From JAWLBW01 sp041687475 (GTDB lineage Bacteria > J088 > JAWLBW01), in assembly GCA_041687475.1 (NCBI GenBank), contig JAWLBW010000192.1:1-8877 (forward strand): a stretch of 8,877 nucleotides of DNA, read 5' to 3'. Position numbers and translations under genes: made by a program. The first letter of the stretch is position 1. Each line of letters begins with the position of its first letter. Positions 1 to 7,313 of this stretch are shown in pieces. The notes beneath the pieces were generated by a model. The model worked only from the letters and a program-made list of their open reading frames with translations, had not been told where the DNA came from and searched no databases.

Positions 1-1170
1 TTCGCCATGGAAGCCCGGCCCGAGTTCGTCGAATTATACCGCACCAAAATGGCCGGTCAGGACGAGTACCGCCGCATGCGCAACGTGGCGACGGAACGGT
101 TTACCAGCGGTCGGTTCGGTGTTCGCGCCCCCGATTGGTGGCGGGTGTCTACCGCCCGCATCGATACCCTGTACGAAGTCGAAGAGCGCATGGTCGAGGC
201 CCTGGATCAGGAAGTGCAGGACCTGCGTGACGATGCGCAGCGCGCCCTTTACCTGTTTGCCTTCATCACGCTGATTGCCGTGGCCGCGGCCATCGGTCTG
301 GCGCAGCTCATCGGCCGCAGCATCAGCGTGCCGCTCACACGCGCCAGCGAACTCGCTCAGGAAATTGCACAGCAGATTGTCGCCACGGCCAGCCAGCAGA
401 GTGCCGCCGCCAGCGAGACGGCGACGTCGGTAAGCCAGACCTCGACCACCGTCGACGAAATCAGGCAGACCTCGCAGATTGCGGCCGAGCGTTCGCACGC
501 GGTTCGCGAGTCGGCCGAAAAGAACTCGAGCGCATCGACCGAGGCCATGGACGCCGTTTCGCAGGGCATTGAAGCCATGGAGCGCATTCGGTCCGAAGTC
601 GAGAGCATTGCTCGCAACATTCTCGAACTCAGCGAAAAGAACATTCAGATCGGCGAGATCGTGCAGAGCGTGAACGCGATTGCCGAGCAGTCGAACCTGC
701 TCGCGGTAAACGCATCCATCGAGGCCGCGAAGGCGGGCGAGCACGGCAAGGGCTTCTCGGTCGTGGCCGGCGAAGTCAAGGCGCTGGCCGGTCAGTCGAA
801 GGAAGCAACCTCGCAGATTCGCTCGATTCTTTCCGAGATTCAGAAGTCGTCGAACGCCGCCGTCATGGTTACCGAGCAGGGCTCGAAGCGGGTTGCCGAG
901 GGCAGCAATCTCATCGAAGAACTGGGACGTACGATTTCGCAGCTTGGCTCGGCCATCGAAGACAATATGGAAGGCGCCACGCAGATTGCCGCTACGGCCA
1001 ATCAGCAGCTGACCGGCATCGAGCAGATTACCACCGCCATGCGCAACATCGAGCAGGCGACCCGCGACAACGCCGCGGGTATCACGCAGCTCGAGCAGGC
1101 GGCCAAGCAGGTGAAGAGCGTCAGTGAAGAGTTGAACCTCATCGTCTCGGGCAAAGCGGTGACCGTGTGA
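1..1170 (+). CDS. Methyl-accepting chemotaxis protein, 5' end missing
   Basis: This is an inner-membrane chemoreceptor that would control the CheA kinase encoded next. The reading frame is open from base 1, so the true start lies upstream; residues here are numbered from the ATG at 7. Residues 1-78 resemble the end of a NIT-type (nitrate/nitrite-sensing-like) helical sensor, with a W-x(4)-T-x-R-I-D-x-L motif near residues 45-55. One membrane helix spans about 80-102; the first is presumably upstream. Residues 103-122 look like only the first HAMP helix (ending near SVPLTRASELAQ), and the signalling coiled coil follows directly. The conserved hairpin tip is at about 227-261 (EQSNLLAVNASIEAAKAGEHGKGF region). 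There is no CheR-tethering pentapeptide; the protein ends SGKAVTV. The stop overlaps the cheA-like start by 4 bp. The receptor identity is certain, while the NIT assignment is an inference from a fragment. Confidence 0.95.
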   Translation, partial: FAMEARPEFVELYRTKMAGQDEYRRMRNVATERFTSGRFGVRAPDWWRVSTARIDTLYEVEERMVEALDQEVQDLRDDAQRALYLFAFITLIAVAAAIGLAQLIGRSISVPLTRASELAQEIAQQIVATASQQSAAASETATSVSQTSTTVDEIRQTSQIAAERSHAVRESAEKNSSASTEAMDAVSQGIEAMERIRSEVESIARNILELSEKNIQIGEIVQSVNAIAEQSNLLAVNASIEAAKAGEHGKGFSVVAGEVKALAGQSKEATSQIRSILSEIQKSSNAAVMVTEQGSKRVAEGSNLIEELGRTISQLGSAIEDNMEGATQIAATANQQLTGIEQITTAMRNIEQATRDNAAGITQLEQAAKQVKSVSEELNLIVSGKAVTV

Positions 1171-3317
1171 ACGAAGAGCAGGAGTTGCTGGCGGTCTTCA
1201 CGGCCGAAGTGAGCGAGCAGCTCGAGCAGGTCGAAGGCATCGTCGATCAGGAGCCCGCCTCCTGGGACGTCGAACTGCTCTTTCGCCTCGTTCACAACGT
1301 GAAGGGCGCCGCCCGCATGGTCAATGCGGCTTCGATCAAGCTGGTTGCTCACCTTCTCGAAGAGGTGCTTTCGGTAGTGCGTTCGCGCAGCCTGTCGCCG
1401 GAAGAGGCGGCCGATGCGGTGCGCGAGGGCGCCAGGTTGCTGCGTAACGCTTTCGTTGCCTTTTCGCTCGGCGAAACCATGGATGAGAGCGACGCCGCTA
1501 CCTTTCTCGAGGGGTACGACCAGGTGGTCGAGTCGCTTCTGGGCGATCTGCCCGAGGCCAGGGCGCTTGTTCCGCCCGCGGTCGGACCCGGCGCGGCGGT
1601 CGTAGAGAGGGCCGAGGCCGAGCGCGAACAAGTCGTCGACACGCCTGAACGTGCGGGCAGTGCGTCTTCGGATACCTTGCGTATCAGCGTCGACAAGCTC
1701 GACAACCTGATGGGCCTGGCCTCGGAGTTCGCCCTTACCGTATACGAGCGCGAAGAGATTCTTCGCGAGGCGAATCAGCTGCGCGAGACCCTGCAGTTGC
1801 TCGTACGCGAGGTTTCGGGCCTTGCCGGAGAGACGCGTTTCCAGCATGCCCGGCGGGCCGTGCAGAATCTGGCCGCATTGGTCGCCCGCGACGAACACCG
1901 CGGTCGTCAGCTTTCGTCGCAGCTGCAGGAGTCGATTCGCGCCTTACGCATGGTGCGTGTCGACAGCCTGAAGACCTTCTTTACCCGGGTGGTGCGTGAG
2001 GCCTGTGAAATTTCAGGCAAGCAGGCCGAGCTCAGGTTCGAGGGCGGCGATACCGAACTCGATCGCGCCGTGCTCGACGGCCTGCGCGACCCGATCGTGC
2101 ACCTGCTGCGCAACTCGATTGCCCACGGCATCGAAGCGGGGCCGGAACGGCTGGCCGCCGGTAAGCCCGAAAAGGGAACCCTTACCTTGCGCGCCCGCTC
2201 GGCCGGGCCCTGGGTCGAGATTCACGTGCTTGACGACGGCGGCGGCGTGAACGTCGGCGCCGTGCGTGCACGGGCGATGGCCACCGGCCTGCTGGCCGAT
2301 ACCGACGCCGAGGCCGACGAACAGACCGTGCTCGACTGCCTGTTTCAGGCCGGTTTCTCGACCGCGAAGTCGGTTACCGAACTCGCGGGGCGGGGTGTGG
2401 GGCTCGATGTCGTTCGCAGCAACGTCGCGGCCATGGGCGGGCAGATTCAGGTACGCAACCACCCTGGGGTGGGCGCCGAGTTTCACCTGCAGGTGCCGCT
2501 TACCCGCCTGACCACCCGGGGCATTCTCGTACGCCTGGCCGATCAGTATCTGGCCTTTCCGGTCATGAACGTCGAGCGCACCATGCGCGTCGAGGCCGAT
2601 GATATTGCCTTTGTCGAGAACAACGAGGTTATCAGGGTCGGCGGGCAGCCGATCATGATCACCCGTCTTGAAGACGCGTTGCGCCTCGGCTCGGAAAGCG
2701 GCGAGCTGCAGACGAGGCCCGGCGTGGTGCTGACCGAAGGGCACAGAAGGCGCGTCTATCTGGTCGACGAAGTGCTGGGCGAAGCCGAATTCACCATTCA
2801 GGCCCTGAGCTGGAACCTGAAGGGACTGGCGGTTCTCAGCGGCAGCACGGTGCTTGAAGGCGGAAGGGTGGTGCTTGTGCTGAACCCGGCCGCCCTGCTT
2901 GCGCTGGAAGCCCGGCGGGGCAGCGGTGAGCGTACACAGGTGACCCAGCGCAGCCGTCGCCGTATTCTGGTGGCCGACGACTCGGTCACGAGTCGAACGC
3001 TCGAGCGCAATATTCTGCAGGCCGCCGGTTATGAAGTCACGCTGGCGGTCGACGGCGAAGACGCCTGGAGCAAGCTCATGGAAGATGAGTTCGACCTGCT
3101 CATTTCCGACGTCGAAATGCCGCGCCTCATGGGTACCGAACTCGTCAAGCGGGTGCGCGGCCATCAGCGAACCGAGCGGCTGCCGGCCATTCTGGTCACG
3201 AGTCTCGGTAACGAAGAACACAAGCGGGCGGGGGCCCAGGCGGGCGCCAATGCCTATATCGTGAAGGGTGCCTTCGATCAGGATGATCTATTGCGCGCGG
3301 TTTCCCGGCTGCTGTAA
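1167..3317 (+). CDS. CheA-type hybrid histidine kinase with C-terminal receiver
   Basis: This 716-residue cytoplasmic kinase autophosphorylates on an Hpt histidine in response to the receptor. Domains in order: Hpt (about 1-100, phospho-accepting H43 in HNVKG); a linker of about 70 residues without a P2 (CheY-binding) domain; a P3 dimerisation hairpin (about 170-265, beginning LRISVDKLDNLM); an ATPase domain (about 300-445) with N box at 308-323 (N316), G1 box VLDDGGG and G2 box GRGVGLDVV; a CheW-like domain (about 447-585); and a receiver (about 598-716) with D604/D605, phospho-accepting D648, T678 and K700. In the N box an alanine (A319) stands before the histidine where most CheA proteins have aspartate. 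The GTG start gives the 4-bp GTGA overlap with the receptor gene, and the Hpt domain begins at once, so translation is probably coupled. One Hpt plus a fused receiver resembles WspE-type kinases of alternative-function chemosensory systems. Confidence 0.96.
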   Translation: MNEEQELLAVFTAEVSEQLEQVEGIVDQEPASWDVELLFRLVHNVKGAARMVNAASIKLVAHLLEEVLSVVRSRSLSPEEAADAVREGARLLRNAFVAFSLGETMDESDAATFLEGYDQVVESLLGDLPEARALVPPAVGPGAAVVERAEAEREQVVDTPERAGSASSDTLRISVDKLDNLMGLASEFALTVYEREEILREANQLRETLQLLVREVSGLAGETRFQHARRAVQNLAALVARDEHRGRQLSSQLQESIRALRMVRVDSLKTFFTRVVREACEISGKQAELRFEGGDTELDRAVLDGLRDPIVHLLRNSIAHGIEAGPERLAAGKPEKGTLTLRARSAGPWVEIHVLDDGGGVNVGAVRARAMATGLLADTDAEADEQTVLDCLFQAGFSTAKSVTELAGRGVGLDVVRSNVAAMGGQIQVRNHPGVGAEFHLQVPLTRLTTRGILVRLADQYLAFPVMNVERTMRVEADDIAFVENNEVIRVGGQPIMITRLEDALRLGSESGELQTRPGVVLTEGHRRRVYLVDEVLGEAEFTIQALSWNLKGLAVLSGSTVLEGGRVVLVLNPAALLALEARRGSGERTQVTQRSRRRILVADDSVTSRTLERNILQAAGYEVTLAVDGEDAWSKLMEDEFDLLISDVEMPRLMGTELVKRVRGHQRTERLPAILVTSLGNEEHKRAGAQAGANAYIVKGAFDQDDLLRAVSRLL

Positions 3318-3370
3318 GCAGGGACAAAGGCCGGAAACCGCTATCGTAATTACTTGCTGAACGGCCACTG

Positions 3371-3406
3371 ATCCGTTACCCGGTCCGGGGGGAACCGGTA
3401 ACGGAT
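3371..3406. repeat. Stem-loop between the cheA-like gene and cheB
   Basis: ATCCGTTACC (3371-3380) is exactly complementary to GGTAACGGAT (3397-3406). With C3381 bulged, three more pairs form (3382-3384 with 3394-3396), giving a 13-bp stem and a 9-nt G-rich loop. No T-run follows, so a standard intrinsic terminator is unlikely. It lies 50 bp before the cheB start in a 139-bp gap, inside an otherwise tightly packed operon. It could stabilise the upstream mRNA, serve as a processing site, or act as a weak attenuator separating kinase from methylesterase expression. The pairing is read directly; the role is inferred. Confidence 0.7.
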
Positions 3407-3443
3407 ATTCATGCTGTACGTTCGGAATGCAACCCCGGCACAC

Positions 3444-3450
3444 GGGGGAA
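3444..3450 (+). promoter_or_regulatory. Ribosome binding site that sets the cheB start
   Basis: The purine tract GGGGGAA ends 6 nt before the ATG at 3457. It favours that start over the in-frame ATG at 3427, which has no such site and would add ten residues ahead of the first receiver strand (KPTRVVIVDD). Confidence 0.7.
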
Positions 3451-3456
3451 TATTCT

Positions 3457-4539
3457 ATGAAACCAACGCGAGTCGTCATCGTCGACGATTCGGCCACCAG
3501 CCGTACGCTGCTGCGCCGCATGCTTGACGATCCCTCCATTCAGATTGTCGGCGAAGCCGTCGACGGCCGTTCGGCCCTGCGTATCATTGAAGCCCGGCGC
3601 CCCGACATCGTGCTGATGGATGTCGTCATGCCCGAAATGGACGGTCTCAGTGTTACCCGTGAGCTCATGGCGACCCGTCCGCTGCCGGTCGTTATCGTGT
3701 CGGACCTGGCGGGACGCGACGCCGGTCTCGGATTTCGCGCCCTCGAGGCGGGCGCCCTCGAGCTCATGCGCAAGCCGATCTTGAACGAGGCCATCGACCC
3801 CGATCGTCGACGGCGTTTCGTTCGCAACATTCGCATGTGGTCGGGCGTTCCGGTGGTGACTCGGCACAAGCGCGCGGCCACCGTTGCCGGGGAGAAGCCC
3901 GAGAAGCCGGCGATTCCGGTGGTGACCGCGCCCCGCCCGCCGGTTCCCCAGCACTTTCGCATGCTTGCCGTGGGCGCGTCGACGGGGGGCCCGCCGGCAC
4001 TCGCCCGCTTGCTTTCGTCCATCGGGCCCGGTGCGCCGTGGCCCATCGTAATTGTGCAGCACATCACACCGGGCTTTACCGAGGGATTGGCGCGCTGGCT
4101 GAGCGAAACCACGGGGGTTCCCGTCGAGGTCGGGGCCGATGGTGCCCTGCCCATGACGGGACGTGCGTACCTTGCGCCCGATCACCTGCACCTTACCTAC
4201 GATGGGCGGGTGTTGCGTCATACCGACGGACCGCCGCAGCGGGGCCACCGGCCCTCGGTCGACGTGCTGTTCGACTCCATTGCCGCGTTGCCTTCGGCGG
4301 CCGGGGTACTCGGCGTCATACTGACCGGCATGGGCGAAGACGGCGCCCGTGGGTTGCTCGAAATGCGCAAGCGGGGTTCCTTTACCATTGCCCAGGATGA
4401 AGCTACCTCGGTGGTGTACGGCATGCCCCGTGCGGCAGCAATACTCGGCGCCGCCTGCGAAGTAATGCCCATCGACGACATCGGCGAGCGCCTGCTCGGT
4501 CTGTCGTTGGGTCGTGAAAGGTTCGGCCACCCGGCCTGA
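3457..4539 (+). CDS. cheB: CheB protein-glutamate methylesterase/deamidase
   Basis: CheB removes methyl groups from receptor glutamates, and in many species deamidates glutamines, once its receiver is phosphorylated by CheA; it acts in the cytoplasm at the receptor array. The 360-residue product has the usual CheB length. The receiver covers about 4-125, with D10/D11, phospho-accepting D55 (VLMDVVMP), S82 and K106 in RKP. A linker of about 40 residues rich in Pro, Lys and Ala leads to the esterase domain (about 165-352). Its catalytic triad is S175 in GASTGG, H202 in QHI and D295 in GMGEDGARG. The nearby CheA-REC and receptor are its likely kinase and substrate. The order matches wspE-wspF, so a Wsp-like role is plausible. 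No CheR is in the window. The start at 3457 follows a good ribosome binding site. Confidence 0.97.
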   Translation: MKPTRVVIVDDSATSRTLLRRMLDDPSIQIVGEAVDGRSALRIIEARRPDIVLMDVVMPEMDGLSVTRELMATRPLPVVIVSDLAGRDAGLGFRALEAGALELMRKPILNEAIDPDRRRRFVRNIRMWSGVPVVTRHKRAATVAGEKPEKPAIPVVTAPRPPVPQHFRMLAVGASTGGPPALARLLSSIGPGAPWPIVIVQHITPGFTEGLARWLSETTGVPVEVGADGALPMTGRAYLAPDHLHLTYDGRVLRHTDGPPQRGHRPSVDVLFDSIAALPSAAGVLGVILTGMGEDGARGLLEMRKRGSFTIAQDEATSVVYGMPRAAAILGAACEVMPIDDIGERLLGLSLGRERFGHPA

Positions 4540-4739
4540 TTCCGCCGTCGGCCCGCCGCGGTCGTGGGGACGGTCATACCCGAACGGTCGCCGATATTTG
4601 GGTCGCGATATCCGAGGTCGTTGACAAGCGGTTCGTCGACTCGCGCGACGCTCGAATGCCGCTCTGATGCGCGCGTTTACGGCCTTGACCCGCATAATGG
4701 TGAAGGTACGCGGGTGTACCCCGGTGCCGGAGAGGCGGG
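4540..4739. other. cheB-recQ intergenic region
   Basis: These 200 bp hold no convincing gene. A consensus -35 hexamer TTGACA occurs at 4621-4626 without a matching -10 at 16-18 bp. A -10-like CATAAT at 4693-4698 lacks a matching -35, so no promoter can be called firmly. A 5-bp inverted repeat, GGTAC/GTACC (4705-4709 and 4716-4720), lies just before the recQ ribosome binding site, GGAGAGG at 4729-4735. No T-tailed terminator is visible after cheB. The spacing suggests recQ is transcribed separately from the chemosensory genes. Confidence 0.5.
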
Positions 4740-6575
4740 GTGGAACGTACAGAGGGTTTCGAGCAGGCGCTGCGGCGCACGGCCTGCGAGCGCTTCGGGG
4801 CGTGCGCGTTTCGACCGGGTCAGCAGGAAATCATGGATGCGGTATTCGCGGGTCGTGACGTCGTGGGCATATTGCCCACCGGCGCGGGTAAGTCGCTGAC
4901 CTATGAGCTTCCGGCGCTCTATCTCGATGGGGCGACCGTTGTGGTGTCGCCGCTGATTTCGCTCATGCAGGATCAGCAGGAGAAGCTTGAAGAGGTGGGG
5001 GTCGACGTGGCCGCGCTGAACTCGCGCAATCGGCCGCGTGAAGAGCGGGAAGCCATCGAGGCGGTTCGTCAGGGCGACAATCGCATCGTGTTCATCACGC
5101 CCGAGCGACTCGAAAAAGAAGAATATCGGGCCTGGCTGCGCGAGCGCGGGGTGGCGCTTTTCGTGGTCGACGAGGCGCATTGCATATCGCAGTGGGGCCA
5201 CGACTTTCGCCCGGCGTACCTCGGATTGCGTGAAGCCGCCGAGGCGCTGGGTCGTCTGCCCATACTGGCGCTGACGGCTACCGCCACACCCGACGTTCTC
5301 GACGACATTCGCACGCAACTTGGGCTGCGCAGGCCGCGCATCGTCAATACGGGCACCGAAAGACCGAATCTCTTTCTCGAGGTATTGCGCACGGTAAACG
5401 GGGTGCGGAAACGCCGCGCGCTGCTTCGCGTGATCGAGGACTTCCGACGGGGAAGCGAAAACTTACGCGCGGAAAGGGAAACGCCGGGCGAGGGGCGAGG
5501 CGTGGGAGAAGCGGGCGCGTCGCCAGGGTCGAGTGCCGGGGCTTCCACCCGGGGTGCGGCTCATGAAGGGCGCTCGATCTCGCAAGCCGGCCCCGGCACG
5601 CCGGAAAGGGGGAAGGGGGCCGGTATCATTTATGCGGCCACCATACGTACCGTCGACGATCTGTATCGGTGGTTGGGCGAGCATGGCGTAGAAGCCGGAC
5701 GTTATCACGGCCGCTTGCCGATGCGCGAACGCGAGCAGGTGCAGCGCGATTTCATGGACGATCGCTACGAGGTGCTGGTGGCGACGAACGCCTTCGGACT
5801 CGGCATCGACAAGCCCGACATTCGCTATGTCGTGCACTACCAGTTTCCCGACTCCATCGAGACGTACTACCAGGAGGCCGGTCGTGCCGGGCGCGATGGT
5901 CTGCCGGCGCGGGCGACCTTGCTCTTTCGCCTTGAAGACCGGCGCATTCAGGCCTGGTTTCTGGCGGGAAAGCAGCCCCGGCGCGACGAGTCGTGGTACG
6001 TGTTTCGCCTGATTCGCGAGGGTGATCGCCCGACGGCGGTCGAGGTGCGCAGACAGAGCGCCTTGGGCGATCACCGGACCAAGGTGGTGGTGGGGCAGCT
6101 GCTGGGGGCGGGCGTGGTCGGACGAAAGGGCAAGCGCCTGGTCACGCAGGCTCGGCCCCGTTCGCAGCGCGAGCTCGAAAGATTGCTCGAAGAGGCCGAG
6201 GCCCGGCATCAGTCGGATCGCGAGCGCCTGCATCAGATGATGCGGTACGGACAGATGACCGGCTGCCGCACCCGCTTCATTCTTGCCTATTTCGACGAAG
6301 ACCCGGGCGAAGACTGCGGGCATTGCGACAACTGCCTCGCCGCCCGCCATCGTGCGCCCGCGCTGAACGAACGTACTCATGCGCTCGAACCGCGGGCGAG
6401 TCGGGGGCGCGAACCGGCGCAGGGTGCGCAGCACGCGCCTTATGAGACGGGCCAGCGGGTAGCCCACGAACGTTTCGGAAAGGGCGTGGTGGTGCAGGTC
6501 GAAGCGCGTAATGTCACGGTCGACTTTGCCGGCGAGCGGCATAAGGTGCGCGCCGATTGGCTGCGGCCCGCGTAA
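4740..6575 (+). CDS. recQ: RecQ-family ATP-dependent 3'-5' DNA helicase, variant architecture
   Basis: This helicase would unwind forked, gapped or joined DNA during recombinational repair and replication restart. All RecQ motifs are visible in its 611 residues: motif 0 FRPGQ (25-29), Walker A LPTGAGKS (45-52), Ia SPLISLMQDQ (70-79), DEAH box (144-147) followed by the aromatic-rich loop CISQWGHDFRP, III LTATATP (178-184), V TNAFGLGIDKPD (349-360) and VI YQEAGRAGRDG (377-387). The zinc ligands are C509, C526, C529 and C532. There are three oddities. Residues about 238-292 are a Gly/Ser/Ala/Arg-rich insert before motif IV. Residues about 418-468 look like a winged helix lying before the zinc cluster, whereas E. 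coli RecQ has it after. The tail, about 568-610 (YETGQRVAHERFGKGVVVQV), resembles the PcrA/UvrD C-terminal Tudor-like fold. No HRDC domain is present. The GTG start is supported by GGAGAGG at 4729-4735. Confidence 0.94.
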   Translation: MERTEGFEQALRRTACERFGACAFRPGQQEIMDAVFAGRDVVGILPTGAGKSLTYELPALYLDGATVVVSPLISLMQDQQEKLEEVGVDVAALNSRNRPREEREAIEAVRQGDNRIVFITPERLEKEEYRAWLRERGVALFVVDEAHCISQWGHDFRPAYLGLREAAEALGRLPILALTATATPDVLDDIRTQLGLRRPRIVNTGTERPNLFLEVLRTVNGVRKRRALLRVIEDFRRGSENLRAERETPGEGRGVGEAGASPGSSAGASTRGAAHEGRSISQAGPGTPERGKGAGIIYAATIRTVDDLYRWLGEHGVEAGRYHGRLPMREREQVQRDFMDDRYEVLVATNAFGLGIDKPDIRYVVHYQFPDSIETYYQEAGRAGRDGLPARATLLFRLEDRRIQAWFLAGKQPRRDESWYVFRLIREGDRPTAVEVRRQSALGDHRTKVVVGQLLGAGVVGRKGKRLVTQARPRSQRELERLLEEAEARHQSDRERLHQMMRYGQMTGCRTRFILAYFDEDPGEDCGHCDNCLAARHRAPALNERTHALEPRASRGREPAQGAQHAPYETGQRVAHERFGKGVVVQVEARNVTVDFAGERHKVRADWLRPA

Positions 6576-7248
6576 AGCCCGGGCCGGTGGTTTCGACGCC
6601 CCCGGCGGTGTCGGCTTCGGCGGGGCGTCGAAGCACGCCTTGCAGCAGAAAGAAGAAACAGACCGAATCGAATAGATGGGCCAGCATGTGGCCGGTGACG
6701 AAGCCGGTTTCGCCGCACCAGGCGGCATCGGATCGCACGGCCACCAGCGCCACGGAAATGGCTGCCAGGGCTGCGAAGAACCAGTGCGCGCGTCGCCGGT
6801 AGGCCGTGCGGGCAATGAGAACGAGAAAGGGCACGCCGCAAGCGGCCATGGCCGCAAAATAGGCGGCTTCGCCGAAAGCGATGCGCAGCGGCACGTACAA
6901 GAGCGCGGCTGCCGCCGGCAACACGGCCAGCCTGAGGGCGGGCCTCGGTTTGCGGGCCCACTCGGCAAGGGCAAGCAGAAAAAAGACCGACAGGGCGCCG
7001 TCGCCGATGTAAAATTCCTCTCGGGCGGTCTGGTGCCAGAGAAAGGAATCGACGGCGTAGAGTAGCGCCGCAAGCGGCAGCAGCCGGCTTCCCCGAAGGA
7101 AGGGGGCCGATGCCTCGTTTGTCTCACGCTGCCTGTTGTGAATGGTGAGAAAGCCGCCCGCGGCGGCAAGCACGTACCCGACGTGTACGAGCAGTATCGC
7201 CTGGTGACCGGTCAGGCCTGCCCAGGTCGCATTGCAGTAATCGACCAC
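6514..7248 (-). CDS. Ceramidase-like (CREST superfamily) seven-helix membrane protein
   Basis: The predicted 244-residue membrane protein has about seven hydrophobic helices (about 15-37, 55-71, 82-97, 104-121, 128-146, 154-171, 185-206). It carries the residues typical of alkaline ceramidases and related CREST membrane hydrolases: S68 and H72 (DSFLWH), D83 (IGDGAL), and H187 and H191 in a late helix (GHMLAH). The N-terminal VDYCNATWAG and the RSDAAWC segment before the last helix also resemble bacterial ceramidase-like proteins. Family members use zinc to cleave amide bonds in lipids, but the substrate here is unknown. The GTG at 7248 is chosen because AGGGGAGGA (7256-7264, - strand) precedes it by 7 nt; ATGs at 7272 and 7275 have no ribosome site. 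The 32-residue polar tail covers the 62-bp convergent overlap with recQ. Membrane character is sure; the family is likely but inferred by eye. Confidence 0.78.
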   Translation of the reverse strand: MVDYCNATWAGLTGHQAILLVHVGYVLAAAGGFLTIHNRQRETNEASAPFLRGSRLLPLAALLYAVDSFLWHQTAREEFYIGDGALSVFFLLALAEWARKPRPALRLAVLPAAAALLYVPLRIAFGEAAYFAAMAACGVPFLVLIARTAYRRRAHWFFAALAAISVALVAVRSDAAWCGETGFVTGHMLAHLFDSVCFFFLLQGVLRRPAEADTAGGVETTGPGFTRAAANRRAPYAARRQSRP

Positions 7249-7255
7249 CCTGAAA

Positions 7256-7264
7256 TCCTCCCCT
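7256..7264 (-). promoter_or_regulatory. Ribosome binding site for the ceramidase-like gene
   Basis: On the - strand AGGGGAGGA lies 7 nt before the GTG at 7248, a near-ideal Shine-Dalgarno arrangement. It decides against the in-frame ATG codons at 7272 and 7275, whose upstream sequence is C-rich. Confidence 0.65.
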
Positions 7265-7313
7265 GATTCCATCATCGGGGGTATTCGGGGGGCCGGCAAG
7301 GGGGGAGAAAGCC

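Noticed and set aside
2013..3221. 402-codon - strand open frame
   Set aside because: It is a shadow of the CheA-type kinase gene, without its own start signals or motifs.
4621..4626. Consensus TTGACA upstream of recQ as a promoter
   Set aside because: No -10-like hexamer is present at 16-18 bp; the CATAAT at 4693 is too far away.
3409..4695. 428-codon - strand open frame
   Set aside because: It is antisense to cheB, whose motifs and codon use are unmistakable. The product is His/Arg/Gly-rich with no recognisable domain.
5463..7169. 568-codon - strand open frame
   Set aside because: It lies antisense to recQ and in another frame of the ceramidase-like gene. It has no ribosome site or family resemblance, and its composition is what GC-rich antisense frames give.
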